Part shown: in pieces, positions 20,329 to 28,562 of the stretch
Numbering within the stretch: position 1 is the first letter of the stretch
Layout: each line of letters starts with the position of its first letter
Source of the DNA: Kitasatospora sp. SolWspMP-SS2h
Lineage (GTDB): Bacteria > Actinomycetota > Actinomycetes > Streptomycetales > Streptomycetaceae
Direction of reading: 5' to 3'
Assembly: GCF_003259315.1 (NCBI RefSeq)
Contig: NZ_QLLT01000001.1
Span: 372,001-436,000 of the forward strand
DNA length: 64,000 nucleotides
The notes under the pieces: model-generated
What the model was told of the DNA's origin: nothing
The model's database searches: none
The model's input: the letters and a program-made list of their open reading frames with translations, nothing else
Made by a program: the position numbers and the translations under genes

Positions 20329-21987
20329 TCAGTGCCCGGTCGCCGGCAGCGACAGGTCGAGCCAGGCGCAGGCGTCCGGAGCCAGTTGGCCGTCCTGGAG
20401 CGGGGCGCTGGTCAGCAGGGGGGTGCTGCCGGGCGGGAGGGGGAGGGGGCGGTCGGTGAAGTTGACCAGGCAGGCGAACGAGCCGTCGCGGGTGAAGGCC
20501 AGCACGCCGGGGTCGGCGGGCAGCCAGTCGAGCGTCTCGGGCAGTGTGGCGAGGCGGTCGCGGCGCAGCCGCAGGGCGTCGCGGTAGAGGGCGAGCACCG
20601 AGTGCGGGTCGGCGTGCTGGGCGGCGACGCTCTGTTCGGCCCAGGCGGCGGGCTGCGGGAGCCAGGGGTCGGCGGCGCCGTCCGGGGAGAAGCCGAACGG
20701 GGCCCGGGTGCCAGACCAGGGCAGCGGGACGCGGCAGCCGTCGCGGCCGCGGTCGGCGCCGCCGGAGCGGACGAAGGTGGGGTCCTGGAGTAGCGCATCG
20801 GGGATGGACTCGACCTCGGCGAGCGCGAGTTCGTCGCCCTGGTAGACGTAGACGCCGCCGGGCAGCGCCATGGTGAGCAGGGCTGCGGCGCGGGCCCGGC
20901 GCAGGCCGAGGGCGCGGTCGGTGGGGGCGCCGAGCCGCTTGTTGCCCATGTCGAAGGAGGTGTCCTCGCGGCCGTAGCGGGTGGCGTGCCGGATGGTGTC
21001 GTGGTTGGAGAGCACCCAGGTGGGCGGGGCGCCGACCCGGGCGTGCGCGGCCAGGGTGCCGTCGACGACGTCCCGGACGGCGTCGTGCTCCCAGGCGCAG
21101 CACAGGAACTCGAAGTTGAACGCGGAGTGCAGCTCGTCCGGGCGCAGGTAGCGGGCGAACTGCTCGGGGGTGGGGAGCCAGACCTCGCCGACGAAGACCC
21201 GGTCGTCGGGGTAGCTGTCGGTGATCTTGCGCCAGGAGCGGTAGACCTCGTGGACGGCGTCGACGTCCTGGTAGGGCAGGTCGGTGACGTCGGGGTGCGG
21301 GCCGACGTCGGGCAGGCCGGGCTTCTTGGCCAGGCCGTGGGCGACGTCGATCCGGAAGCCGTCCACGCCGTGGTCCAGCCAGAACCGCAGGACGGACTCG
21401 AACTCGGCGCGGACCTCGGGGTGTTCCCAGTTGAGGTCGGGCTGCTCGGGGGCGAACAGGTGCAGGTACCAGTCGCCGGGGGCGCCGTCGGGGCCGGTGG
21501 TGCGGGTCCAGGCGGGGCCGCCGAAGTACGACTGCCAGTCGTTGGGCGGGAGTTCGCCGTCGGCGCCGCGGCCGGGGGTGAACCAGAAGCGCTCCCGGGC
21601 GGCGGAGCCGGGGTCGGCGGCGAGCGCCTCCCGGAACCAGCGGTGCTGGTCGGAGCAGTGGTTGGGCACCAGGTCGACGATGACCCGCAGGCCGTGGCCG
21701 TGGGCTTCGGCGATCAGTTCCCGGGCCTCGGCGAGGGTGCCGAACAGCGGGTCGATGTCGCGGTAGTCGGCGACGTCGTAGCCGCCGTCGGCCATCGGGG
21801 AGCGGTACCAGGGGTTGAACCAGAGGGCGTCCACGCCGAGGTCGCGCAGGTACGGCAGGCGGCTGCGCACGCCCGCGAGGTCGCCGACGCCGTCGCCGTT
21901 GCCGTCGGCGAAGCTGCGCACGTAGACCTGGTAGATGGCGGCGGTGCGCCACCAGGGCCGGGTGTGGCGTTCGGTGGACTTGCTCAC
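20329..21987 (-). CDS. GH13 alpha-glucosidase (oligo-1,6-glucosidase/alpha-glucosidase type)
   Basis: Cytoplasmic alpha-glucosidase of 552 residues that would hydrolyse imported alpha-gluco-oligosaccharides to glucose. GH13 blocks in order are YQVYVRSFADGNGDGVGDL, DLVPNHCSDQH (region I), DGFRIDVAHGL (nucleophile Asp, region II), GEVW (acid Glu, region III) and LSNHDT (region IV). There is no signal peptide. The GTG start has AAGGAG twelve bases before it. It ends a same-strand run with the beta-helix protein, two permeases and a binding protein, and probably degrades what they import. The bond preference (1,3, 1,4 or 1,6) cannot be read reliably. Confidence 0.93.
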   Translation of the reverse strand: MSKSTERHTRPWWRTAAIYQVYVRSFADGNGDGVGDLAGVRSRLPYLRDLGVDALWFNPWYRSPMADGGYDVADYRDIDPLFGTLAEARELIAEAHGHGLRVIVDLVPNHCSDQHRWFREALAADPGSAARERFWFTPGRGADGELPPNDWQSYFGGPAWTRTTGPDGAPGDWYLHLFAPEQPDLNWEHPEVRAEFESVLRFWLDHGVDGFRIDVAHGLAKKPGLPDVGPHPDVTDLPYQDVDAVHEVYRSWRKITDSYPDDRVFVGEVWLPTPEQFARYLRPDELHSAFNFEFLCCAWEHDAVRDVVDGTLAAHARVGAPPTWVLSNHDTIRHATRYGREDTSFDMGNKRLGAPTDRALGLRRARAAALLTMALPGGVYVYQGDELALAEVESIPDALLQDPTFVRSGGADRGRDGCRVPLPWSGTRAPFGFSPDGAADPWLPQPAAWAEQSVAAQHADPHSVLALYRDALRLRRDRLATLPETLDWLPADPGVLAFTRDGSFACLVNFTDRPLPLPPGSTPLLTSAPLQDGQLAPDACAWLDLSLPATGH

Positions 21988-22020
21988 GGGGGTTCTTCTC
22001 CTTGTTCGTGGACGGGCCCG

Positions 22021-22147
22021 GGGCCCGGGGCCCGCCCGCGGGTGCGGGCGGGCCCGGACGGATGGTCACCGGGGGCCGTGGTGCGGGCGGGCCCGGGCGG
22101 GTGGTCCGCCGGGGGCCGTGGTGCGGACGGGCGGGCGGGGCCGCCGG
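22021..22147. repeat. Imperfect ~40-base tandem repeat upstream of the GH13 gene
   Basis: CCGGGGGCCGTGGTGCGG recurs at a 40-base spacing (22069 and 22109), and a degenerate third copy precedes them. The GGGCCCGGG runs could fold and end transcription of the upstream beta-helix gene. Confidence 0.5.
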
Positions 22148-22165
22148 CCGCCGGTGCGGGCGGGG

Positions 22166-24772
22166 CTACCAGCCGCTGTTGCCGGTGCCGCGCTGGATGG
22201 TGAAGCCGCCGGTCACGTTCAGCGGGGCCTCGGCGGTCTGGGAGACCTTGGTGTTGGCGAAGGTGCCCCGGCCGCCGGCGTTGCCCTCGATGCCGTTGGC
22301 GCCGGTCCTGGTGATGGTCAGTCCGTCGACGCGCAGGTCGGCGATCTGCTTCTGCCAGGAGAGCAGGAGGCCGCTGTAGGTGGAGTCCTCGACGGTGTTG
22401 CCGTTCAGCACGACGGGCTGGGTGAGGTCGCTCTGGTCGGCGTAGATCCAGACCGCGCCGAGCTTGGAGTTCCAGTTGACCTCCATGCTGCCGGTGCGGC
22501 GCAGCACGTTGCCGGAGACGGTGGTGGTGCCGGTGAAGGGCTGGCCGAAGCGGGTGGAGACGGTGATGCCGGCGCCGGCGGTGACGGTGTCGGAGATCAG
22601 GTTGTCCTGGACGCTGTTGCCGCTGCCGCCGTAGACGGCGGCGCCGTTGGCGAGGGCGGGCAGCTGCACGGTGTTGTGCCGGAAGGCGCTGTCGGTGACG
22701 GCCGCGCCGTCGGACCACATGGCCAGCGCGTCGTCGCCGGTGCCGCGGATGCTGCTGTTGGAGACGACGGCGCCGTTCACCGCGCCGTGCAGGTTGACGC
22801 CGTCGGCGTAGGTGTCGCGGATCCGCAGGTCGCTCGCCTGGAGGCCCTTGGTGGGCGCGTTGATCCAGAGGCCGACCTTGGTGTGCCGGATCCAGACGTT
22901 CCGGATGACGGAGCCGGTGCCGAAGTCGCCTTCGATGCCGGCCTGGCCGCCGGCGTCGTCGCGGACGGTGTTCTGGCCGTCGATGGCCAGGTTCTCGACG
23001 GTGCTGGTGCCGCCCTGCCCGTACAGGCCGCCCTTGAGGCCGGTGCCGCGCAGCACGGTGTACCAGACGCCCGCGCCGCGCAGTTTCACGCCGGAGAGGT
23101 TGACGTGGTCGGAGACGGTGTAGGTGCCGGCCGGGAGGAACAGGCCCTTGCCCTGGCTCTTGGCCGTGTTCAGGGCGCTGTTGAGGGCGGCGGTGACGTC
23201 CGGGCCGCCCGGGGTGACGCCGAGGCTCGCGGCCGACAGGTAGCCGCTGGGCAGGGTCTCGGCGGTGCCGGTCTGTTCGGCCTCGACCAGGTCGAGGGTG
23301 TAGGAGGCGGCGGTGTCCCCGGCGTCCTTCTGGAAGCGCAGCACGGTGCCGGCCGGCAGGGTGCGGCCGAGGGTGGCGCGGGTCTCGTCGAAGAAGCGGT
23401 GGGCCTGTCCGTCGCCGGGGTTGTTGGTGTAGGGGTAGGCGCCGTAGACCCAGGCGTAGCGGGAGGTGAGCGGCAGGTCGGGCAGGGCCTGGCCGTCCGC
23501 GTAGACGCTGAGGGTGGCGTTGAGGCCCTTGCCGTCGGCGCTGTCGGGGAGGGAGTAGCGCAGGTTGACGGCGTTGGCGGGGGCGGTGAGCTTGATCTCG
23601 ACGTACTGGCCGGTCCGGGTGAGCTTGACGGCGCTGCGGCCGGAGGCTTCGGCGGCGGCGGTGAGGTAGGTGCGGTCGGGGGTGAGGACGGTGCCGTCGG
23701 TGGTGCCGGCCTCGGCCTCGTAGCTGGTGAAGGGGAGGGTGGCGCCCGCGCCGGTGGGGGCGGGGGTGCCCGGGTCGGACGGCGAGGGGCTGGGGCCGCC
23801 GGTGCCGGTGGGGGTGGTGGGGGTGAGGCTGTCGAGGTTGACGTTGCCGCTGTCGGCGGTGGTGAACTTGAGCGCGACGGTGTTGGTCCCGGCGGCGAAG
23901 GTGACGGCCTGCTGGACGGTGGCCCAGCTGTCCCAGTTCGCGGTGGCGGGGAGCGTGACCTGCCCGGCGGAGACGCCGTTGACCAGCAGGGTGAGCGTCT
24001 TGGCGGAGCCGGTGCCGTTGGCGTACCGGAGGGTGACGCTGCCGGCGCCGGCCCGGCCGGAGGGGACGGTGAAGGCGGCGGTGGCGTTGCCCTTGTTGCC
24101 GTCGGTGAAGCCGCCGACGAAGCCGCTGCCGGTGTAGCCGGAGTGGTCGGTGGCGACCACCGCGCCGCCGGAGAGCGCGGCGGACTCGGCCTCCAGGGTG
24201 CCGCCCTGGGGGGCGGTGCCGGTGGTGGCGGTCAGGTTGTCGAGGTTGACGTTGCCGCTGTCGGCGGTGGTGAAGGCGAGGGCGACGGTGTTGGCGCCGG
24301 CGTTCAGGGTGACGGTCTGTTCGCTGCCGGCCCAGGTGTCCCAGGTGGCGGTGGCGGGCAGCGTGACCTGCCGGATCCTGGTGCCGTTGACCAGCAGGCT
24401 CAGGGTCTGCGCGGAGCCGGTGCCGTTGGCGTAGCGGAGGGTGACGGTGGCGGCGCCCGCGCTCGGGGCCTGCACGGTGAAGGAGGTCTTCGCCGCGCCC
24501 TTGTTGCCGTCGGTGAAGCCGCCGACGAAACCGCCGCCGGTGTAGCCGGAGTGGTCGGTGGCGACCACCGCGCCGCCGGAGAGCGCGGCGGACTCGGCCT
24601 CCAGGACGACGGAGGCGGCCCGGGCGCCGGTGGTGGACGTGGTCCACAGGGCGAGGCCGGCGACCAGCGTGGCGGCCGCGGCGAGGGCGGTGCCGCGGGT
24701 GGCGCGGCTGCGGGCGGTCGCGGTGGCGCGGGCGGTCGCGGTGGCGCGGGACGTGCCGGGTGCAGGGTACAC
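22166..24772 (-). CDS. Secreted CBM-CBM-beta-helix protein, probable GH87-type alpha-1,3-glucanase
   Basis: Extracellular protein of 868 residues. After a signal segment (about 20-52) come two near-identical CBM6/35-like modules (from about 55 and 191, each starting LEAESAALSGGAVVATDHSG), a Pro/Ser/Thr linker, a third beta-sandwich domain (about 345-470) and a right-handed beta-helix to the end. The helix has DTYADGVNLHG followed by RGTGDDALAMWSD. This matches the ADG-x-NLH and TGDDA pattern around the catalytic aspartates of GH87 alpha-1,3-glucanases, as I recall that family. The GTG start is backed by GGGAG five bases upstream. Neighbours are an alpha-glucosidase and a sugar importer. Other beta-helix glycosidases or lyases remain possible. 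Confidence 0.7.
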   Translation of the reverse strand: MYPAPGTSRATATARATATARSRATRGTALAAAATLVAGLALWTTSTTGARAASVVLEAESAALSGGAVVATDHSGYTGGGFVGGFTDGNKGAAKTSFTVQAPSAGAATVTLRYANGTGSAQTLSLLVNGTRIRQVTLPATATWDTWAGSEQTVTLNAGANTVALAFTTADSGNVNLDNLTATTGTAPQGGTLEAESAALSGGAVVATDHSGYTGSGFVGGFTDGNKGNATAAFTVPSGRAGAGSVTLRYANGTGSAKTLTLLVNGVSAGQVTLPATANWDSWATVQQAVTFAAGTNTVALKFTTADSGNVNLDSLTPTTPTGTGGPSPSPSDPGTPAPTGAGATLPFTSYEAEAGTTDGTVLTPDRTYLTAAAEASGRSAVKLTRTGQYVEIKLTAPANAVNLRYSLPDSADGKGLNATLSVYADGQALPDLPLTSRYAWVYGAYPYTNNPGDGQAHRFFDETRATLGRTLPAGTVLRFQKDAGDTAASYTLDLVEAEQTGTAETLPSGYLSAASLGVTPGGPDVTAALNSALNTAKSQGKGLFLPAGTYTVSDHVNLSGVKLRGAGVWYTVLRGTGLKGGLYGQGGTSTVENLAIDGQNTVRDDAGGQAGIEGDFGTGSVIRNVWIRHTKVGLWINAPTKGLQASDLRIRDTYADGVNLHGAVNGAVVSNSSIRGTGDDALAMWSDGAAVTDSAFRHNTVQLPALANGAAVYGGSGNSVQDNLISDTVTAGAGITVSTRFGQPFTGTTTVSGNVLRRTGSMEVNWNSKLGAVWIYADQSDLTQPVVLNGNTVEDSTYSGLLLSWQKQIADLRVDGLTITRTGANGIEGNAGGRGTFANTKVSQTAEAPLNVTGGFTIQRGTGNSGW
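24133..24605. repeat. Duplicated CBM coding sequence, 408-base period
   Basis: A stretch of about 65 bases starting TGTAGCCGGAGTGGTCGG is identical at 24133 and 24541, within longer high similarity. It encodes the two adjacent carbohydrate-binding modules and shows a recent in-frame duplication of 136 codons. Confidence 0.8.
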
Positions 24773-25025
24773 GTGGGCTCCCGAAGCTGACCGGGGCACG
24801 GCGGCTCCCGGTGGGTGGGGGTGGGGTGGGGGCGTTGCGGTGGTGCGGCGGTGCGGCGGCACCGGGCGGGTCGGACGACCGACCGCCGCGGCCGGTGCCG
24901 GGTCGGTGGGGCGGCCGTCGTCCCCGGGAGGTCGGCACCGGGGACGGCGGCCCGCGCGGAGCGGGAGGGACGGCCGACGCGGCGTCGGCCGACGTGGCGC
25001 CGGCCGCTCTCCCGGCGGGCGGGTG

Positions 25026-25916
25026 TCAGCCCTTGAGGCTGCCCGCGGTCAGGCCCGCCATGATGTGGCGCTGGAACAGCAGGAAGATCACCAGCAGCGG
25101 GACGGCGGCCATCGCCATGCCGGCCAGCAGCTGGTTGGCCGGCATGTCGTTGGCGAGCGTGTTGAGGGCGACGGTGATCGGCTGGCCCTTGGGGTCGGGC
25201 AGGGTCAGCATCGGCCACAGGAAGTCCTTCCACACCCCGACCACCGCGAAGATGGACACCACGGCGAGCACCGGCCGGGCCAGCGGCAGCACGACGTGCA
25301 GCAGGATGCGGACCGGCCCCGCGCCGTCGATCCGGGCGGCGTCGATCAGCTCCTCGGGGATCTGGTCGAAGAACCGCTTCAGCACGAAGATGTTGAAGGC
25401 GTTGGCGCAGGCGGGCAGCCAGATCGCGAACGGCGTGTTGATCAGGTTGACGTGGATCAGCGGGATGTCCACCACCGTCAGGTAGGTGGGCACCAGCAGC
25501 GCGGACACCGGCAGCATCAGGGTGGCCAGCATCATCGCGAGGACGACGTTGCCCAGCACCGGCCGCAGCTTGGACAGCGCGTACGCCGCGCAGACGTCCA
25601 CCAGCAGCTGGCACAGCAGCGCCCCGGCGGCCAGCAGCAGGGTGTTGAGGAAGTAGCGGCCCAGTCCGGTGCTGCTCCACGCCTGGGCGTAGCTCTCGGG
25701 GTGGAAGCTGTGCGGGATCAGCGTCGGGCTGGGGTCGGCGAGTTCGGCGGAGGACTTCAGCGCGCCGGAGACCATCCAGTACAGCGGGAAGACGAACGCC
25801 GCGGTGAAGGTGACCAGGACGGTGCCCAGCACGGCGCGGTAGAGCAGCCGGCCGAGCGGGCGGTCGAGTTCGGCGGGGGCGACCAGGGTGCGGGCGGCGG
25901 ATTCGGCGGTGGCCAT
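25026..25916 (-). CDS. Sugar ABC transporter permease, MalG type
   Basis: Inner-membrane permease of 296 residues. Six hydrophobic segments are visible, starting with LVTFTAAFVFPLYWMVSGALK. The EAA loop reads EELIDAARIDGAGPVRILLHVVLPLARP, and the end IMAGLTAGSLKG is typical for MalG-like carbohydrate permeases. It lies 12 bases after the MalF-type gene and probably forms the channel with it. No ATPase gene is nearby, so a shared MsiK-type ATPase is expected, as is usual for Streptomyces sugar importers. Confidence 0.93.
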   Translation of the reverse strand: MATAESAARTLVAPAELDRPLGRLLYRAVLGTVLVTFTAAFVFPLYWMVSGALKSSAELADPSPTLIPHSFHPESYAQAWSSTGLGRYFLNTLLLAAGALLCQLLVDVCAAYALSKLRPVLGNVVLAMMLATLMLPVSALLVPTYLTVVDIPLIHVNLINTPFAIWLPACANAFNIFVLKRFFDQIPEELIDAARIDGAGPVRILLHVVLPLARPVLAVVSIFAVVGVWKDFLWPMLTLPDPKGQPITVALNTLANDMPANQLLAGMAMAAVPLLVIFLLFQRHIMAGLTAGSLKG

Positions 25917-25928
25917 GGCGGGTTCCTC

Positions 25929-26891
25929 TCAGCCCTTGGAGCGGGTCAGGCGCAGGTAGAGCCCGGCGAAGGCGCCGAGGACGACGAACAGGACCGTGCT
26001 CATCGCGCTGGCCAGGCCGAAGTCGTTGTAGACGAAGGCGTAGCGGTACAGCAGCAGCAGGACGGTGACGGTGGCGTCGTTCGGGCCGCCGCCGGTCAGC
26101 ACGAAGGGTTCGATGAACACCTGCATGGTGCCGATGACCTGGAGCAGCAGGGTGATCAGCAGGATGAAGCGCATCTGCGGGACCGTCACGTGCCACAGCC
26201 GCTGCCGGATCGAGGCGCCGTCGAGCTGGGCGGCCTCGTACAGTTCGCCGGGCACGCCCTGGAGGGCGGCGAGGTAGATCAGCGTGGTGGTGCCCATGTT
26301 GGCCCAGGTGGAGACCAGGACCAGCGAGAGCATCGACAGGTTCTCCGACTCCAGCCACTGCTGCGGGGGCAGGTGCAGGACCGCCAGCGCGTGGTTGAAC
26401 AGGCCCGGGCCCGGGTCGTAGAACCAGCGCCACAGCAGCACGGTGACGATCGGCGGGAGCATCACCGGCAGGTAGACGGTCATCCGCAGGTAGGCGCGGC
26501 CGTGGCGCAGCTCGTTGAGGACGACGGCGGTGACGAACGGGGCGGCGAAGCCGAACACCAGGGCCAGCGCGGTGAACCAGAGGGTGTTGCGCCAGGCGGT
26601 GAGGAACAGCGGGTCGTCGAACAGGCGCTGGAAGTTGTCCAGGCCGACCCAGGTGGCGGGTTCGGTGAAGTTGACCTGCTGGAAGCTCAGCAGGAAGCCG
26701 CGGACGATCGGGTACCAGGAGAAGAGCGCGAAGGCGAGGATGCCGGCGGCGAGGAACAGGTACCCGACGAGGTTGTCGGCGAGGCGGCGCCGCAGTCCCG
26801 CCCGGCGCGGGGAGGAGGACGGGGGCGGTGCGGGGTCGGTGGCGGGCCGCTGCTCGGTGGGGCGCGGCGCGCCGACGGTGTCGACCTTCAT
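25929..26891 (-). CDS. Sugar ABC transporter permease, MalF type
   Basis: Inner-membrane permease of 320 residues with a Pro/Ser-rich N-terminal tail followed by LVGYLFLAAGILAFALFSWYPI (first membrane segment) and five more segments. The EAA loop ELYEAAQLDGASIRQRLWHVTVPQMR is clear. It lies between the binding-protein gene (109 bases upstream) and the MalG-type gene, in the normal order for a carbohydrate importer. Confidence 0.93.
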   Translation of the reverse strand: MKVDTVGAPRPTEQRPATDPAPPPSSSPRRAGLRRRLADNLVGYLFLAAGILAFALFSWYPIVRGFLLSFQQVNFTEPATWVGLDNFQRLFDDPLFLTAWRNTLWFTALALVFGFAAPFVTAVVLNELRHGRAYLRMTVYLPVMLPPIVTVLLWRWFYDPGPGLFNHALAVLHLPPQQWLESENLSMLSLVLVSTWANMGTTTLIYLAALQGVPGELYEAAQLDGASIRQRLWHVTVPQMRFILLITLLLQVIGTMQVFIEPFVLTGGGPNDATVTVLLLLYRYAFVYNDFGLASAMSTVLFVVLGAFAGLYLRLTRSKG

Positions 26892-27000
26892 GGGCGGGTG
26901 GCTTTCGGCTCGGGCGGGAGCGGGAGGACGGGAGCGGGAGGACGGACGGGGCGCGGCCGGCGGCGGCGGCGGGAGGTGGTCGGCCGGCCGCGCCCCGGGC

Positions 27001-28365
27001 TCACTGCGCGGTGGCGAGGATGGTGTCGACCTTCTTCTGCGCGTCCTTCAGCAGGCCGTCGAGGTCGGCGTCCTGCTTGGTCAGCACGGCCTGCATCACG
27101 CCGTCCAGCACGGTGTAGATCTGCTGCGCGTTCGGCGGTTCGACCTTGACCTTCACCTCGGCGGCGCGGTCGGTGAACGGCTGGTAGTTGCGCTGCGGGA
27201 CGTTGGCGTACTTGGCGTGCACCGCCCTGGTGGTCTCGCCGCTCTTGCCGTCGAACAGGTCGGGCTGGGGCAGGCCGATCGGGATGTCGGAGCCGGCCGA
27301 CTTCTTGGTGGTCTCCTCCTCGCGGTCCGGGTTCAGGTACTTCCACTGGACCCAGGCGAGGCCGGCCTTGATCTTGGCCGGGGTGTCCTTGGGGTTGAAC
27401 ATGAAGCCGTCGCCGCCGCCGAGCGTCGCGGTGCCGGGCATCGCGGCCAGGCCGTACTCGTCGTACTTGCGCTCGAACTGCTTGACGATGGTGGGGATGT
27501 TGTCGGGGCCGGCGAGGTACATGCCGAGCTTGCCCGCGCCCATCATCTTCTGGACGTCGGGGATCTCCAGCAGCTGGCGGCTGCCCATGGTGTCGTCGGT
27601 CCACCGCATGTCGTGCAGGTACTGGAGGGCCTTGCGGGACGCGTCGGAGTCGACCGCGGCCTTCCACTTGCCCGCGTCGTCCTGGGTGGCGACGTCGCCG
27701 CCCAGCGAGTAGATCCACGAGGTCAGGTGCCAGCCGCCCTGGTTGTTCTTGGAGAAGTCGGCGTAGCCGGTGACGCCGTCGCCGAGCGCGGTGATCCTCT
27801 GCGCGGCGGTGCGGACCTCGTCCCAGGTGGTCGGCGGCCGGTCCGGGTCGAGCCCGGCCCTGGTGAACAGCTCGCGGTTGTAGACCAGGCCCATCGAGTA
27901 GTTGCCGGTGGGCAGGCCGTAGACCTTGCCGTCCCGGCCCTTGAAGACGTCCTGCAACGCGGGCTTGACGTCGGCGAGGGCGGGGACGTCCTTCAGGTAG
28001 GGGGTGATGTCCGCGGCCTGGTGGCGCTGGATCAGGCCGGCCGGGTCGGTGAAGTAGACGTAGTAGACGTCCTCCAGCTGACCGCCGGCGAGCTTCGCGG
28101 CGAAGGTCTTCGGGTCCATCATGCCCTCGTGGGCGTCGATCCTGATGTTCGGGTGGCCGGCCTCGAACGCCTTGACGTCGTCCTCGAAGTTCTTGCGGTC
28201 CACGGTCTGGGTGGCCGGGGGGAGGCCGTTGACGGAGATGGTGACCACTCCCCCGGCGTCGCCGCTGCCACTGCCGCTGCCGCCGCTGCCGCACGCGGTG
28301 GCGGCGAAGGCGGTGGCCGCGGCCAGTGCCACGGCGGAGACCCGGCGGATTCTGTTGCTGCCCAT
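27001..28365 (-). CDS. Sugar ABC transporter substrate-binding lipoprotein (family 1)
   Basis: Extracytoplasmic solute-binding protein of 454 residues. The N-terminus MGSNRIRRVSAVALAAATAF leads to the lipobox AATAC (Cys25), followed by a Gly-Ser linker. SBP_bac_1 blocks include GKVYGLPTGNYSMGLVYNRELF and GPDNIPTIVKQFE. It is the first gene of a transporter operon preceded by LacI-type operators and a plausible sigma-70-type promoter. The ligand is inferred, from the neighbouring GH13 and GH87-like genes, to be an alpha-gluco-oligosaccharide. Confidence 0.93.
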   Translation of the reverse strand: MGSNRIRRVSAVALAAATAFAATACGSGGSGSGSGDAGGVVTISVNGLPPATQTVDRKNFEDDVKAFEAGHPNIRIDAHEGMMDPKTFAAKLAGGQLEDVYYVYFTDPAGLIQRHQAADITPYLKDVPALADVKPALQDVFKGRDGKVYGLPTGNYSMGLVYNRELFTRAGLDPDRPPTTWDEVRTAAQRITALGDGVTGYADFSKNNQGGWHLTSWIYSLGGDVATQDDAGKWKAAVDSDASRKALQYLHDMRWTDDTMGSRQLLEIPDVQKMMGAGKLGMYLAGPDNIPTIVKQFERKYDEYGLAAMPGTATLGGGDGFMFNPKDTPAKIKAGLAWVQWKYLNPDREEETTKKSAGSDIPIGLPQPDLFDGKSGETTRAVHAKYANVPQRNYQPFTDRAAEVKVKVEPPNAQQIYTVLDGVMQAVLTKQDADLDGLLKDAQKKVDTILATAQ

Positions 28366-28391
28366 GCTGATTCGGACCTTCCGTGGATCCT

Positions 28392-28403
28392 GCAACCGCT
28401 TGC
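28392..28403. promoter_or_regulatory. LacI-type half-palindrome in the binding-protein leader
   Basis: GCAA-C-CG-C-TTGC is a palindrome around a central CG, the typical LacI/PurR-family operator form. It lies 27 bases upstream of the start codon, downstream of the predicted promoter, where bound repressor would block elongation. Confidence 0.6.
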
Positions 28404-28485
28404 GCCGAGCCCGGCTCGCAGCGCAAACGGCGTGAGGGAGGAAGAGGCCCGGATCGGTGGCACCGGGCGCTCGTCGGTGACCCGA

Positions 28486-28514
28486 ACACTGACATTGTGA
28501 ACGCAAGAAGTCAA
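28486..28514 (-). promoter_or_regulatory. Predicted promoter of the sugar-importer operon
   Basis: On the minus strand TTGACT and CAGTGT are separated by 17 bases, a fair match to the actinomycete housekeeping promoter (TTGACN-17-TAGNNT). An ACGCAA operator half-site lies within the spacer. Confidence 0.5.
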
Positions 28515-28521
28515 CGGGATG

Positions 28522-28538
28522 ACGCAACATGCTTGCGT
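28522..28538. promoter_or_regulatory. LacI-family operator between the importer and lacI genes
   Basis: ACGCAA-CATGC-TTGCGT is a perfect inverted repeat with a five-base centre. It sits directly upstream of the predicted -35 box of the importer operon and 24 bases before the end of the same-strand lacI gene. It is the most likely binding site of the adjacent LacI regulator. Confidence 0.7.
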
Positions 28539-28562
28539 TACGAACCGGTTTCGCGACGCCCG

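Noticed and set aside
21984..24938. A 984-codon open frame on the minus strand overlapping the GH87-like gene in another frame
   Set aside because: Arg/His/Pro-rich composition without any recognisable motif; it is a GC-driven shadow of the real gene.
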